From Pseudomonas sp. PB120 (GTDB lineage Bacteria > Pseudomonadota > Gammaproteobacteria > Pseudomonadales > Pseudomonadaceae): a stretch of 64,000 nucleotides of DNA. The DNA is taken from assembly GCF_009761815.1 (NCBI RefSeq), contig NZ_RWIN01000076.1:1-64000 (forward strand), read 5' to 3'. The translations under genes were made by a program, and so were the position numbers. Below are positions 1 through 8,250 of this stretch, piece by piece (within the stretch, counting starts at the first letter, position 1; the number at the start of each line of letters is the position of its first letter). The notes beneath the pieces are model-generated. The model saw nothing but the letters and a program-made list of their open reading frames with translations. It had not been told where the DNA came from and searched no databases.

Positions 1-70
1 CTGGGGCGCGAAGCGGCCCTAAAGATGGGACTGCTGCGCAGTCCAGCGGGAGCAAGCTCCCTCGCCACAG
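1..70. repeat. Partial REP-type inverted repeat at the window edge
   Basis: Contains the arm GGGAGCAAGCTCCCTCGCCAC, also found at 11579-11706 and 33594-33686, where it is half of a two-armed inverted repeat. The partner arm would lie left of the window. It sits beyond the 3' end of gltS, a usual place for these elements. Confidence 0.6.
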
Positions 71-100
71 AGTCAGTGAGTCAGAGTTCAGGAGTCAGGG

Positions 101-1585
101 TCAGTCCATCGAGCGGGGCAACTGCAAGGTCACCCGCAACCCACCCTCACGCAGGTTCTGCAAACTCACTTCCCCGCCATGGCTATGGGCAATGTTGCGC
201 GCAATTCCCAGGCCGAGGCCATAACCCTGCTGCTGCCCCGACAACCGAAAGTGCGGCTCGAACACTTGCTCCAGGCGCTGCTCGGGAACCCCCGGCCCTT
301 CATCGTCGACATGCAGGACAAACGCGTTCTCATCGTCATCGATATGCAGATGCGCGTTCTGCCCGTACTTCAACGCGTTGTCGATCAGGTTGCCGATGCA
401 ACGCTTGAGCGCCAACGGCTTGCCGGGATACGCCGCCAGCGCCCGCCCTTGCTGGGTAACGCGGCCGTTACCGTTGGGCGCCAGGTACGGCTCCACCAGG
501 CAATCGAGCACATGGTTGAGGTCCACCGGTTCGATGTTCTCGTGAATGTCGGTGTCCTTCACGCATTGCAGCGCACCCTTGACCAGCAGCTCCAGCTCAT
601 CCAGATCCCGACCGAATTTGGCCTGCACCCGCTCGTCTTCAAGCAATTCGACGCGCAACCGCAACCGGGTAATCGGCGTGCGCAGGTCGTGGGAAATCGC
701 ACTGAATAGCTGGCTGCGTTCGGTCAGGTAACGGCTGATGCGTTCGCGCATCGCATTGAACGCACGACCCACTTCGACCACTTCACTGCCGCCCCCTTCC
801 GCCACCGGCTCGACCTCCGCGCCGAGGGACATGTCCCGCGCCGCACGCGCCAAGCGTTTGAGCGGACGACTCTGCCAGTGCACCAGCAGGCCGATGAACA
901 GCAGCAAAAAGCCGCTGGTGAGCACGATAAACCAGACCTGCTGCGCCGGCAGGCCTTGCTCTTCAAGACTGGTGTACGGCTCGGGCAACAGCGAGGCGAT
1001 GTACAGCCATTCACCCGGCGCCATCTGGATTTGCGTGACCAGCACGGGCGGGTTCACCGGCTCAAGCGTGAGCGCGTAGTGGGCCCAGGAGCGTGGCAAC
1101 TCATCGAGCTTCAGCCCGCTATTGAAAATCCGCAGGTCTTCGGGACTGACGAAAGTCACCGAAATATCGGTGTCCTGGCCCAGGGACTCGCGCAACACCT
1201 GGTCCACCGCTTTGAGCACCGCCTCTTTGCGCGGCGTGATCGGCAGTACTTCCATGCCCAAGGGTTTGTCGTTGAGGGTCACCACGAAACGGGTGCCGCC
1301 CATGCTGCGCAACTGGTCGAGCACCAACGGTCGGAACGCCACCGGCAGCGAGCGAAAGTAGCTGACGCTGGCGGTCATCGAATGGGCGAGGCTGCGAGCG
1401 CTGGTGACCAGGCCTTCAAGCTGAGTGGCGCGCAATTGCGAAACCCAGATCACGCTGGACAATGCCTGGGCGAACAGTACCGCCAACAGGGTCAGTAGCA
1501 ACATGCGCCCGAGCAGCGAACGCGGGACGGGGGCTTTGGCGGCAAGCGTACGGAAAAACTCAGTGACCATTGCCGGCAACCACAT
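101..1585 (-). CDS. gltS: Sensor histidine kinase GltS/GtrS (sugar-responsive)
   Basis: Membrane sensor kinase, partner of the GltR regulator encoded just upstream. In pseudomonads this pair controls glucose uptake and outer-membrane sugar porin genes. Visible: a transmembrane helix near residues 27-50, a periplasmic sensor domain to about 215, a second helix near 217-238, a HAMP linker, the phospho-acceptor motif SHDLRTPITR with His299, and ATPase boxes (NALKYG, DEGPGVP, GLGLGIA). The gene overlaps the 3' end of gltR. ATG at 1585 opens the frame, but a second ATG at 1570 would give a shorter overlap and is equally possible. The name rests on the edd-glk-gltR-gltS order known from P. putida and P. 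aeruginosa. Confidence 0.88.
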   Translation of the reverse strand: MWLPAMVTEFFRTLAAKAPVPRSLLGRMLLLTLLAVLFAQALSSVIWVSQLRATQLEGLVTSARSLAHSMTASVSYFRSLPVAFRPLVLDQLRSMGGTRFVVTLNDKPLGMEVLPITPRKEAVLKAVDQVLRESLGQDTDISVTFVSPEDLRIFNSGLKLDELPRSWAHYALTLEPVNPPVLVTQIQMAPGEWLYIASLLPEPYTSLEEQGLPAQQVWFIVLTSGFLLLFIGLLVHWQSRPLKRLARAARDMSLGAEVEPVAEGGGSEVVEVGRAFNAMRERISRYLTERSQLFSAISHDLRTPITRLRLRVELLEDERVQAKFGRDLDELELLVKGALQCVKDTDIHENIEPVDLNHVLDCLVEPYLAPNGNGRVTQQGRALAAYPGKPLALKRCIGNLIDNALKYGQNAHLHIDDDENAFVLHVDDEGPGVPEQRLEQVFEPHFRLSGQQQGYGLGLGIARNIAHSHGGEVSLQNLREGGLRVTLQLPRSMD

Positions 1586-2291
1586 TGGCGGCCAGTTGGT
1601 AGCCGCTACCCCGCACGGTGCGGATCAACCGTGGCGGTTTTTCAGTGTCGCGCAAGCGCTGGCGCAGGCGACTGACCGCCATGTCGACGATGCGATCCAG
1701 CGGCATCAGGTCGCGGCCACGGGTGGCGTTGCCGATGGTGTCGCGGTCGAGGATTTCCTGGGGGTGATCGAGGAACAGTTTGAGCAGCGCGAAATCGGCG
1801 CCGGAGAGAATCACTTCTTCGCCATCGATGTGGAACAGCCGATGGCTGACCATGTCCAGTCGCCAGTCGTCAAAGGCCAGCACTTCACCGCCGGAACGTT
1901 CCTGACCGAATTGCGCGCGGCGCAACAGGGCTTTGATGCGCGCCTGCAGCTCACGGGGGCTGAAAGGTTTGCCGAGGTAGTCGTCGGCACCCAGTTCCAG
2001 GCCGATGACGCGGTCGGCTTCGTCGGAGCTGGCGGTGAGCATGATGATGGGCACCTGCGCCTGGCGCGGGTGCTGGCGAATCCAGCGGCAGAGGCTGAAC
2101 CCGTCTTCGTCCGGCAACATGACATCGAGGATCACCAGATCGCTCGGCGCATCGTTCATGGCCTGGCGGAAACCGGCGCCATCGGGCGTGGTGCGGACCT
2201 GGAAACCGGCGCGAGTCAGGTAGGTGTCCAGCAACTCGCGTATCTCTTGATCGTCATCGACCAACAAAATCGACTTGTTGACTGAGCTCAC
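1560..2291 (-). CDS. gltR: Response regulator GltR (OmpR/PhoB family)
   Basis: DNA-binding response regulator of 243 residues. The receiver domain occupies residues 1-125, with the acidic pocket (VDDD), phospho-acceptor Asp56 in LVILDVMLP, and the switch motifs MLTA and GKPF. A winged-helix output domain fills the C-terminal half. It sits upstream of and overlaps gltS, so the two are probably co-translated. In related pseudomonads GltR represses sugar transport genes until GtrS signals periplasmic sugar acids. It is separated from glk by a 100-bp inverted repeat. Confidence 0.92.
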   Translation of the reverse strand: MSSVNKSILLVDDDQEIRELLDTYLTRAGFQVRTTPDGAGFRQAMNDAPSDLVILDVMLPDEDGFSLCRWIRQHPRQAQVPIIMLTASSDEADRVIGLELGADDYLGKPFSPRELQARIKALLRRAQFGQERSGGEVLAFDDWRLDMVSHRLFHIDGEEVILSGADFALLKLFLDHPQEILDRDTIGNATRGRDLMPLDRIVDMAVSRLRQRLRDTEKPPRLIRTVRGSGYQLAANVVAGNGH

Positions 2292-2355
2292 GGGGCGGCG
2301 TCCTTGTTGTTTGAATTGGGCGGATTATGCCTTAAGCGCGGGATTTCAGAACTAC

Positions 2356-2455
2356 TGTAGGAGCGAGCTTGCTCGCGATGGAGGTCAACGATAACGCGTG
2401 CTTTCTGGATGCACGCGGTGCTCTGAAGTCCATCGCGAGCAAGCTCGCTCCTACA
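2356..2455. repeat. REP/REPIN-type inverted repeat, family A
   Basis: Arms TGTAGGAGCGAGCTTGCTCG and its reverse complement flank a loop of about 50 bp containing AACGATAACGCG. The same arms and the same loop core recur at 24250-24350 and 44550-44647. It lies between glk and gltR and could act as a processing or termination hairpin. Confidence 0.85.
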
Positions 2456-2468
2456 GGGGTAACGTATT

Positions 2469-3428
2469 TCAGGCCGGGATGGATTGCTCGAGCGCCACAC
2501 CCGCGCCCATCAACCCGGAATACGGCGCCGTCACCAGCCACACCGGGATGCCCTTGAAGTAATCGCTCATGCAACCCTTGTCGGCAAAGCACCGGGCAAA
2601 ACCGCTTTCGACAAAGAAATCGGCAAACCGCGGAATCACCCCACCGACAATGAACACGCCACCGCGCGCACCGGTGGTCAGCACGTTGTTGCCGGCCACG
2701 CGACCGAGCCAGCAGCAGAACTGCTCCAGCACTTCCAGCGCAATCGGGTCACCCGCCAACCCGGCCGCGGTAATCGCTTCCGGGGTGTCGAGCACCGGCT
2801 CATGGCCGTCCACCGCGCAGATCGCCCGATAGACGCGCGGCAAGCCGCTGCCACTCAGGGCTGTTTCAGCGCTGACATGGCCGATCTCATTGAAGATGTG
2901 TTGCCAGAGTTGAGTTTCCCGCGGGCTGCTCAGCGGCAAATCGACGTGACCACCCTCCCCCGGCAACGCCGCGAAACGGCCTTCACCGAGGTCGAGCAAG
3001 GTACCGACACCCAGGCCAGTGCCGGGGCCGATCACCACCGCTGGGCGCAACGGTTCCGGCGAGCCTTCGCAGACCACCCGGAATTCGTCCGGCTGCAAAC
3101 GGGTCATGCCCAGCGCCATCGCCGAAAAGTCGTTGACCAGCAGCAGTTGATCGACTTGCAAGGTCTTGCAAAAACCCTTGCGGCTCAGGCGCCAGTGATT
3201 GTTGGTGAACTTGAATTCATCACCGCTCACGGGGCCAGCCACCGACAGGCACACCGATCCGATGGATCCCGGCTTCAGGCCCAACCCGCCCAGATAGACA
3301 TTAATGGCCTCTTCCGGGCTGGCGTGATCGGCCGTTGCCAGCACCTGGATCGATTCCAGTTGCTGGTTCTTCCACAACGCGAAACGAGCGTTGGTCCCAC
3401 CGATGTCACCGACCAAAGCCAGTTTCAA
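2469..3428 (-). CDS. glk: Glucokinase
   Basis: Phosphorylates intracellular glucose to glucose-6-phosphate, feeding the Entner-Doudoroff pathway. 319 residues, the normal length for the bacterial Glk family. The N-terminal phosphate-binding motif [14 protein letters not shown] and the second ATP motif [11 protein letters not shown] are clear. The predicted start is TTG at 3428, overlapping the edd stop codon by four bases (TTGA), so translation is probably coupled to edd. The rare start codon and overlap suggest lower expression than edd. Confidence 0.93.
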   Translation of the reverse strand: MKLALVGDIGGTNARFALWKNQQLESIQVLATADHASPEEAINVYLGGLGLKPGSIGSVCLSVAGPVSGDEFKFTNNHWRLSRKGFCKTLQVDQLLLVNDFSAMALGMTRLQPDEFRVVCEGSPEPLRPAVVIGPGTGLGVGTLLDLGEGRFAALPGEGGHVDLPLSSPRETQLWQHIFNEIGHVSAETALSGSGLPRVYRAICAVDGHEPVLDTPEAITAAGLAGDPIALEVLEQFCCWLGRVAGNNVLTTGARGGVFIVGGVIPRFADFFVESGFARCFADKGCMSDYFKGIPVWLVTAPYSGLMGAGVALEQSIPA

Positions 3429-5251
3429 TTAAGCGCCTCCAGGGCAGAAGTAAAGGCGCTGGCGCCCTGCTCTGCGGAGCTGAAGGCCATGCGCATGAAA
3501 CCAAACAGTTCGCGACCGGTGCCGATGTTGTTGCCCAACAGGCCCTTGGCCGGCGTGCGCGCTGCGAATTCTTCGGCGTCCACCTTAAGCTCCAGGGTGC
3601 CTTTGACGCCATCGACGCGGATGATATCGCCCTCTTGCACCCGTGCCAAAGCGCCGCCCACATAAGCTTCGGGGCTGACGTGAATGGCCGCCGGGATTTT
3701 GCCCGAGGCACCCGACATGCGGCCATCGGTCACCAGCGCGACCTTGAAGCCGCGATCCTGCAGCACGCCGAGGAACGGCGTCATCTTGTGCAGTTCCGGC
3801 ATGCCATTGGAACGTGGGCCCTGGAAGCGCATCACCGCAACAAAGTCCTTCTCGAGCAGACCGGCCTTGAACGCATCGGCCAGGTCCTGCTGATCCTGGA
3901 ACACCATGGCCGGTGCTTCGACGATCTGGTTTTCCAGGGCCACGGCGGACACTTTCATCACGCCACGTCCGAGGTTGCCTTCCATCACGCGCAAGCCACC
4001 CTCTGGCGAGAACGCGCGAGCCACCGGGCGCAGGATGGTTTCGTCGAGGCTGTCGGTCACGCCTTCACGCCAGACCAGTTCGCCGTTGTCGAGGAAGGGC
4101 TCCTGGGTGTAGCGGCTCAGACCATGGCCGAGCACGGTGTTGACGTTTTCGTGGAGCAGCCCGGCTTCCAGCAGTTCGCGGATCAGGAACGACATGCCGC
4201 CCGCCGCCTGGAAGTGGTTGATGTCGGCTTTGCCGTTCGGGTAGACGTGGCTCAGGGTCGGCACCACTTCGGACAGGTCGGCCATGTCCTGCCAGGTCAA
4301 CTGAATGCCCGCCGCCATCGCAATGGCCGGCATGTGCAGGGTGTGGTTGGTCGAACCGCCGGTGGCGTTGAGCGCGACGATGGAGTTGACGATCGAACGC
4401 TCGTCGACGATCTCGCCGATCGGCATGAAATTGCCATTCTGTTTGGTCAGGCGCGTGACTTGATGCGCCGCTTCGCGAGTCAGTGCATCGCGCAACGGGG
4501 TGTTCGGGTTGACGAAAGACGCGCCCGGCAAGTGCAGGCCCATGACTTCCATCAAAAGCTGATTGGTGTTGGCGGTGCCGTAGAAGGTGCAGGTGCCGGG
4601 GCTGTGGTAGGAGTTCATTTCCGACTCGAGCAGCTCTTCGCGGCTGGCCTTGCCTTCGGCATAGCGCTGGCGCACATCGGCTTTCTGCTTGTTGGAGATG
4701 CCCGAGACCATCGGCCCGCCCGGGACGAAGATCATCGGCAGATGGCCGAAACGCAGCGCCCCCATCATCAAGCCCGGGACAATCTTGTCGCAGATGCCAA
4801 GCATCAGCGCGCCATCGAACATGTTGTGGGACAGCGCCACCGCGGTGGACAGCGCGATCACTTCACGGCTGGGCAGGCTCAGCTCCATGCCCGGCTCGCC
4901 CTGGGTCACGCCATCGCACATGGCCGGGGTGCCGCCGGCGAACTGGCCGACCGAGCCGATCTCGCGCAGGGCTTTTTTGATCTGTTCAGGAAAGACTTCG
5001 TAAGGCTGATGCGCCGAGAGCATGTCGTTATATGACGAAACAATCGCGATGTTCGCGGCGTTCATCATCCGCAGGCTGTTCTTGTCGTCAGTACCGCAGC
5101 CGGCCACGCCATGGGCGAAGTTGGCGCATTGCAGTTTGCCGCGCATCGGACCGTCGCTGGCCGCACCGCGAATGAGCGCAAGGTAGGCCTCGCGGGTTGC
5201 GCGGCTGCGGGCGATAAGCCGTTCGGTGACCTCAAGGACGCGGGGATGCAT
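3425..5251 (-). CDS. edd: 6-phosphogluconate dehydratase
   Basis: First committed enzyme of the Entner-Doudoroff pathway, converting 6-phosphogluconate to 2-keto-3-deoxy-6-phosphogluconate. 608 residues, full length for the IlvD/Edd family. Visible family features are [11 protein letters not shown] (a likely Fe-S ligand cysteine), CDKIVPG and the C-terminal [14 protein letters not shown] block. It heads the minus-strand edd-glk-gltR-gltS unit and is divergent from gap. The 220-bp spacer carries HexR-type palindromes, matching the known HexR control of edd and gap-1 in P. putida. The partner aldolase gene eda is not in this window. Confidence 0.96.
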   Translation of the reverse strand: MHPRVLEVTERLIARSRATREAYLALIRGAASDGPMRGKLQCANFAHGVAGCGTDDKNSLRMMNAANIAIVSSYNDMLSAHQPYEVFPEQIKKALREIGSVGQFAGGTPAMCDGVTQGEPGMELSLPSREVIALSTAVALSHNMFDGALMLGICDKIVPGLMMGALRFGHLPMIFVPGGPMVSGISNKQKADVRQRYAEGKASREELLESEMNSYHSPGTCTFYGTANTNQLLMEVMGLHLPGASFVNPNTPLRDALTREAAHQVTRLTKQNGNFMPIGEIVDERSIVNSIVALNATGGSTNHTLHMPAIAMAAGIQLTWQDMADLSEVVPTLSHVYPNGKADINHFQAAGGMSFLIRELLEAGLLHENVNTVLGHGLSRYTQEPFLDNGELVWREGVTDSLDETILRPVARAFSPEGGLRVMEGNLGRGVMKVSAVALENQIVEAPAMVFQDQQDLADAFKAGLLEKDFVAVMRFQGPRSNGMPELHKMTPFLGVLQDRGFKVALVTDGRMSGASGKIPAAIHVSPEAYVGGALARVQEGDIIRVDGVKGTLELKVDAEEFAARTPAKGLLGNNIGTGRELFGFMRMAFSSAEQGASAFTSALEALN

Positions 5252-5371
5252 GTGTAGAACTCCAGGCTAACGGATAGGGCGACCTGATTGTCTATGCTGA
5301 ACAAGGGCCGTTGTGATTGGGATGACAGACGGTTTTCTTGATCGGTCGGACCAGTTGATTCAGGTCACTCG

Positions 5372-5386
5372 TTGTAGATTGAACAA
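5372..5386. promoter_or_regulatory. Candidate HexR operator (TTGT-N7-ACAA)
   Basis: TTGTAGATTGAACAA matches the published P. putida HexR palindrome TTGT-N7/8-ACAA and lies in the divergent edd/gap spacer, where HexR is known to act. HexR releases DNA when it binds 2-keto-3-deoxy-6-phosphogluconate. Confidence 0.72.
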
Positions 5387-5433
5387 AATATTGCCATTAA
5401 AAAGGCTTGTTTTCTATTTTTATGCGAATAATC

Positions 5434-5448
5434 TTGTAATTCCAACAA
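5434..5448. promoter_or_regulatory. Second candidate HexR operator near gap
   Basis: TTGTAATTCCAACAA again fits TTGT-N7-ACAA. It ends 23 bases before the gap start codon, so a repressor bound here would block the promoter or early transcript of gap. The right half runs into an AACAACAA stretch that also resembles a Crc/Hfq target. Confidence 0.65.
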
Positions 5449-5471
5449 CAAAACGACGGCGGCCCAGTTAA

Positions 5472-6473
5472 ATGACTCTTCGAATCGCAATCAATGGTTT
5501 TGGCCGCATCGGCCGCAACGTCCTCCGCGCACTGTATACCCAAGGCTACCGTCAGGATTTGCAGATCGTTGCCATCAATGATCTGGGCGACAGCTCGATC
5601 AACGCCCACTTGCTCAAGTTTGACACTGTTCACGGCACGTTCGACGCCGATGTCCAGCACGATCAGGAAAGCCTGACCGTCAACGGCGACCGTATTGCCG
5701 TCAGTGCAATTCGCAATCCGGCTGACTTGCCCTGGGCCGCGGAAAAGATTGATGTCGTGTTCGAATGCACCGGTCTGTTCACCGACCGGGCCAAAGCCGC
5801 TGCGCATATTACGGCCGGCGCGCGCAAAGTGATCATCTCGGCCCCGGCCAAAGGTGCCGACGCCACCGTCGTTTATGGGGTTAACCACGACATTCTGCGC
5901 CAGTCCCACCAGATTATTTCCAACGCGTCATGCACCACCAACTGCCTGGCCCCGGTGGCTCAGGTGCTGCACCGCGAACTGGGCATCGAAAGCGGCTTGA
6001 TGACCACCATCCACGCCTACACCAACGACCAGAACCTGACCGACGTCTACCACACCGACCCGTACCGTGCGCGCTCCGCCACGCAGAACATGATCCCGAG
6101 CAAGACCGGCGCCGCTGAAGCGGTCGGCCTGGTGCTGCCGGAACTGGCGGGCAAACTGACCGGCATGGCGGTGCGAGTTCCGGTGATCAACGTGTCGCTG
6201 GTGGACCTGACCGTGCAGCTCAAGCGCGAAGCATCGGCCGATGAAGTCAACGCGTTGCTGAAAGAAGCCAGCCAGCACTCCAAAATCCTCGGTTACAACA
6301 CGCTGCCACTGGTTTCCAGCGACTTCAATCACAACCCGTTGTCGTCGATCTTCGACGCCAACCACACCAAATCCAGCGGCAAGTTGCTCAAGGTACTGGC
6401 CTGGTACGACAACGAATGGGGCTTCTCCAACCGCATGCTCGATAACTGCCTGGCGCTGTGCAACGCTGAGTAA
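5472..6473 (+). CDS. gap: Glyceraldehyde-3-phosphate dehydrogenase, type I
   Basis: NAD-dependent oxidation of glyceraldehyde-3-phosphate, using triose produced by the Entner-Doudoroff aldolase. 333 residues with the Rossmann motif [10 protein letters not shown] at the N-terminus, catalytic Cys154 in [11 protein letters not shown] and the C-terminal [11 protein letters not shown] block. Divergent from edd, as in P. putida gap-1. No strong Shine-Dalgarno is seen directly before the ATG (a GGCGG lies about 14 bases upstream); the leader carries a HexR-like site and an AACAACAA motif. Confidence 0.95.
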   Translation: MTLRIAINGFGRIGRNVLRALYTQGYRQDLQIVAINDLGDSSINAHLLKFDTVHGTFDADVQHDQESLTVNGDRIAVSAIRNPADLPWAAEKIDVVFECTGLFTDRAKAAAHITAGARKVIISAPAKGADATVVYGVNHDILRQSHQIISNASCTTNCLAPVAQVLHRELGIESGLMTTIHAYTNDQNLTDVYHTDPYRARSATQNMIPSKTGAAEAVGLVLPELAGKLTGMAVRVPVINVSLVDLTVQLKREASADEVNALLKEASQHSKILGYNTLPLVSSDFNHNPLSSIFDANHTKSSGKLLKVLAWYDNEWGFSNRMLDNCLALCNAE

Positions 6474-6517
6474 CCTTACAGAGATCTGACAAATCTATAC
6501 TTGACCATTCGAGTGGA

Positions 6518-6532
6518 TGATAAGCATTATCA
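6518..6532. promoter_or_regulatory. Fur box upstream of the ECF sigma gene
   Basis: TGATAAGCATTATCA matches the 7-1-7 Fur consensus TGATAATNATTATCA at 13 of 14 defined positions. It lies 28 bases before the sigma-factor start, as expected for iron-repressed transcription of a heme-uptake signalling operon. Confidence 0.82.
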
Positions 6533-6559
6533 TTCACTCAAAATGGATCAGGTCCTCCC

Positions 6560-7078
6560 GTGAGTCAATCTCGCTTCAATCACGTCTTCATCGCCCAGCG
6601 GGTTTCCTTGCTGCGCACGTTGGAGCGGATGGTCAACAATCACAGCACCGCCGAAGACCTCTTGCAGGAAACCTACCTGCGAGTGACCCGAGCGCTCAGT
6701 GAACGGGCCATCGATCACCTGGAACCCTTTGTTTTCCAGACCGCCCGCAACCTGGCGCTGGACCATTTGCGCGCGCGCCGCATTCAGTCGCGCACCCTGC
6801 TCGACGACGTGCCGATGGACGTGGTGGAAAGCATCGCCGCCCCCACCAGCAGCGCCGAGGACGCCGCCCATGCCGAACAACTGCTGGAGCGTTTGAACGT
6901 GAGCCTCAGTGAACTCAGCCACCGCCAGCAGCAGATCTTCATCCTGAGCCGCTTGCACGGGCACAGCTATCTGGAGATTGCCGAGGAGCTCGGCGTATCG
7001 TTGAGCACCGTGCAGAAAGAGCTGAAGCTGATCATGGCGATCTGCGTCGGCGTGGCCGAGCGCTTAAACGGCGACTGA
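6560..7078 (+). CDS. ECF (FecI-like) RNA polymerase sigma factor
   Basis: 172-residue extracytoplasmic-function sigma factor. Region 2 (AEDLLQETYLRVTRA, FQTARNLALDHLRARR) and region 4 (LSELSHRQQQIFILSRLHGHSYLEIAEELGVS as separate conserved blocks) are both present. Start is GTG. It is followed 84 bases later by a FecR-type anti-sigma gene and then a TonB-dependent receptor, the classic cell-surface-signalling order in which occupied receptor releases the sigma factor to transcribe the receptor gene. The Fur box just upstream implies iron starvation control. It is analogous to HasI/FecI rather than to pyoverdine sigma factors, judging from the adjacent heme genes. Confidence 0.9.
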   Translation: MSQSRFNHVFIAQRVSLLRTLERMVNNHSTAEDLLQETYLRVTRALSERAIDHLEPFVFQTARNLALDHLRARRIQSRTLLDDVPMDVVESIAAPTSSAEDAAHAEQLLERLNVSLSELSHRQQQIFILSRLHGHSYLEIAEELGVSLSTVQKELKLIMAICVGVAERLNGD

Positions 7079-7162
7079 GCCCACGGGGCTTTGCTACCCT
7101 AGCTCCCACTTTCAAGCATCACTAAAAAAACAGCCGTGCAAAGACACTGCCGAGGAAACACC

Positions 7163-8128
7163 GTGACGGACACCCACCGCTCCCCTCCGCCCTCCCCGGC
7201 GCGGGACGCCGCAAGCGCGATGGATCAGGCCCTGGACTGGTTGATCGTGATGGGCAGCCCGAGCGAGGAACAATCCCGGCAGTTCCAGGAATGGCTGGCC
7301 GCCGACCCTTTGCATGCGCAAGCGTTTACCAAGGCCCAGGCGATCTGGGAGGGGCCGCAAGTGGTGCAATGTGCCCAGGACCTCGCTGCTCGGCCGCCGA
7401 AAGTGACGGTCCTGTCACGCTTGCGTCCGCACTGGAAACCGTTGGCCACCGCCGCTGTGCTGATCCTCGGCTTGTTCAGCTTCAGCAACCTGCCAATTCG
7501 CCTACAGGCCGATCACCTGACCGTCGTCGGTGAACGACAACGCCTGCAACTGGAAGACGGCTCGAAAGTCTTGCTCAATACCAACACGGCGTTTTCCAGC
7601 ACCATCAACGAACAACAGCGCGTCGCCCGTCTGTATCAGGGCGAAGCGTTTTTCGAGGTGCCGGCCGATCGCGGCCGGGCGCTGGAGATCGATGCCGGCC
7701 CGGTCAAGGCCAGTGTCCGGGACACCGCATTTGCCGTGCGTTATCTGGACGGCGTCGCACAGGTTCGCGTGCAGCGTGGCGACGTCGACTTGCGCGCCAC
7801 CCACAACGACACGCGGGTGCGCTTGTCCGCCGGGGAAAGCATCCGCATCGGCCCGAATGGCTTCGACCGGCCGGCCAAACTTGACGCGGCGACCGACCTG
7901 GCGTGGGTTCAAGGCCGGCTTGTATTTGAAAACTGCCCGCTGAGCCAGGTGCTGGCGGAACTGAGTCGCTACTATCCGGGCTGGATCATCAATAACAACG
8001 AGCGGTTGGCCGACGTCGCGGTCACCGGCAATTATCGTCTCGATCAGCCGCTGGACGTGGTCCGTTCACTCGCCCACATCACCTCCGCGCGACTCCAGGA
8101 ATTCCCGAAACTGGTGATCCTGAACTAA
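7163..8128 (+). CDS. FecR-family anti-sigma factor / signal transducer
   Basis: Inner-membrane regulator of the preceding sigma factor. The N-terminal cytoplasmic segment (about residues 15-65, WLIVMGSPSEEQSRQFQEWL) is the FecR sigma-binding domain. A hydrophobic stretch follows (LATAAVLILGLFSFSNL), then the periplasmic FecR domain (ERQRLQLEDGSKVLLNTNT) and a C-terminal STN-interacting region (VFENCPLSQVLAELSRYYPG). I chose GTG at 7163 because GAGGAAA lies just upstream; the frame opens at another GTG at 7136. It should contact the STN domain of the receptor encoded downstream. Confidence 0.88.
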   Translation: MTDTHRSPPPSPARDAASAMDQALDWLIVMGSPSEEQSRQFQEWLAADPLHAQAFTKAQAIWEGPQVVQCAQDLAARPPKVTVLSRLRPHWKPLATAAVLILGLFSFSNLPIRLQADHLTVVGERQRLQLEDGSKVLLNTNTAFSSTINEQQRVARLYQGEAFFEVPADRGRALEIDAGPVKASVRDTAFAVRYLDGVAQVRVQRGDVDLRATHNDTRVRLSAGESIRIGPNGFDRPAKLDAATDLAWVQGRLVFENCPLSQVLAELSRYYPGWIINNNERLADVAVTGNYRLDQPLDVVRSLAHITSARLQEFPKLVILN

Positions 8129-8129
8129 A

Positions 8130-8144
8130 TGAGAATTATTTTTA
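8130..8144. promoter_or_regulatory. Weaker Fur-box-like site before the receptor gene
   Basis: TGAGAATTATTTTTA matches 11 of 14 defined positions of the Fur 7-1-7 consensus. It begins immediately after the fecR-like stop codon, in the 122-base gap where the sigma-dependent receptor promoter should lie. Confidence 0.45.
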
Positions 8145-8250
8145 CTCGATAGCCGAAGCTCGTACGTCTCGTTATAGCCAATGCAATTGATTCGCATCTC
8201 TAAATGCCAATCAGCACCTATAAAGATTCGTGCGACACGGAGCGCTATCG

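Noticed and set aside
2288..2592. Several small frames within the glk-gltR spacer
   Set aside because: They lie in the family A inverted repeat, whose sequence yields similar frames at every copy.
3335..5035. 566-codon open frame opposite edd
   Set aside because: Shadow of edd.
5288..5304. TTGT-N9-ACAA as a third HexR site
   Set aside because: Spacer is one or two bases longer than the known 7-8.
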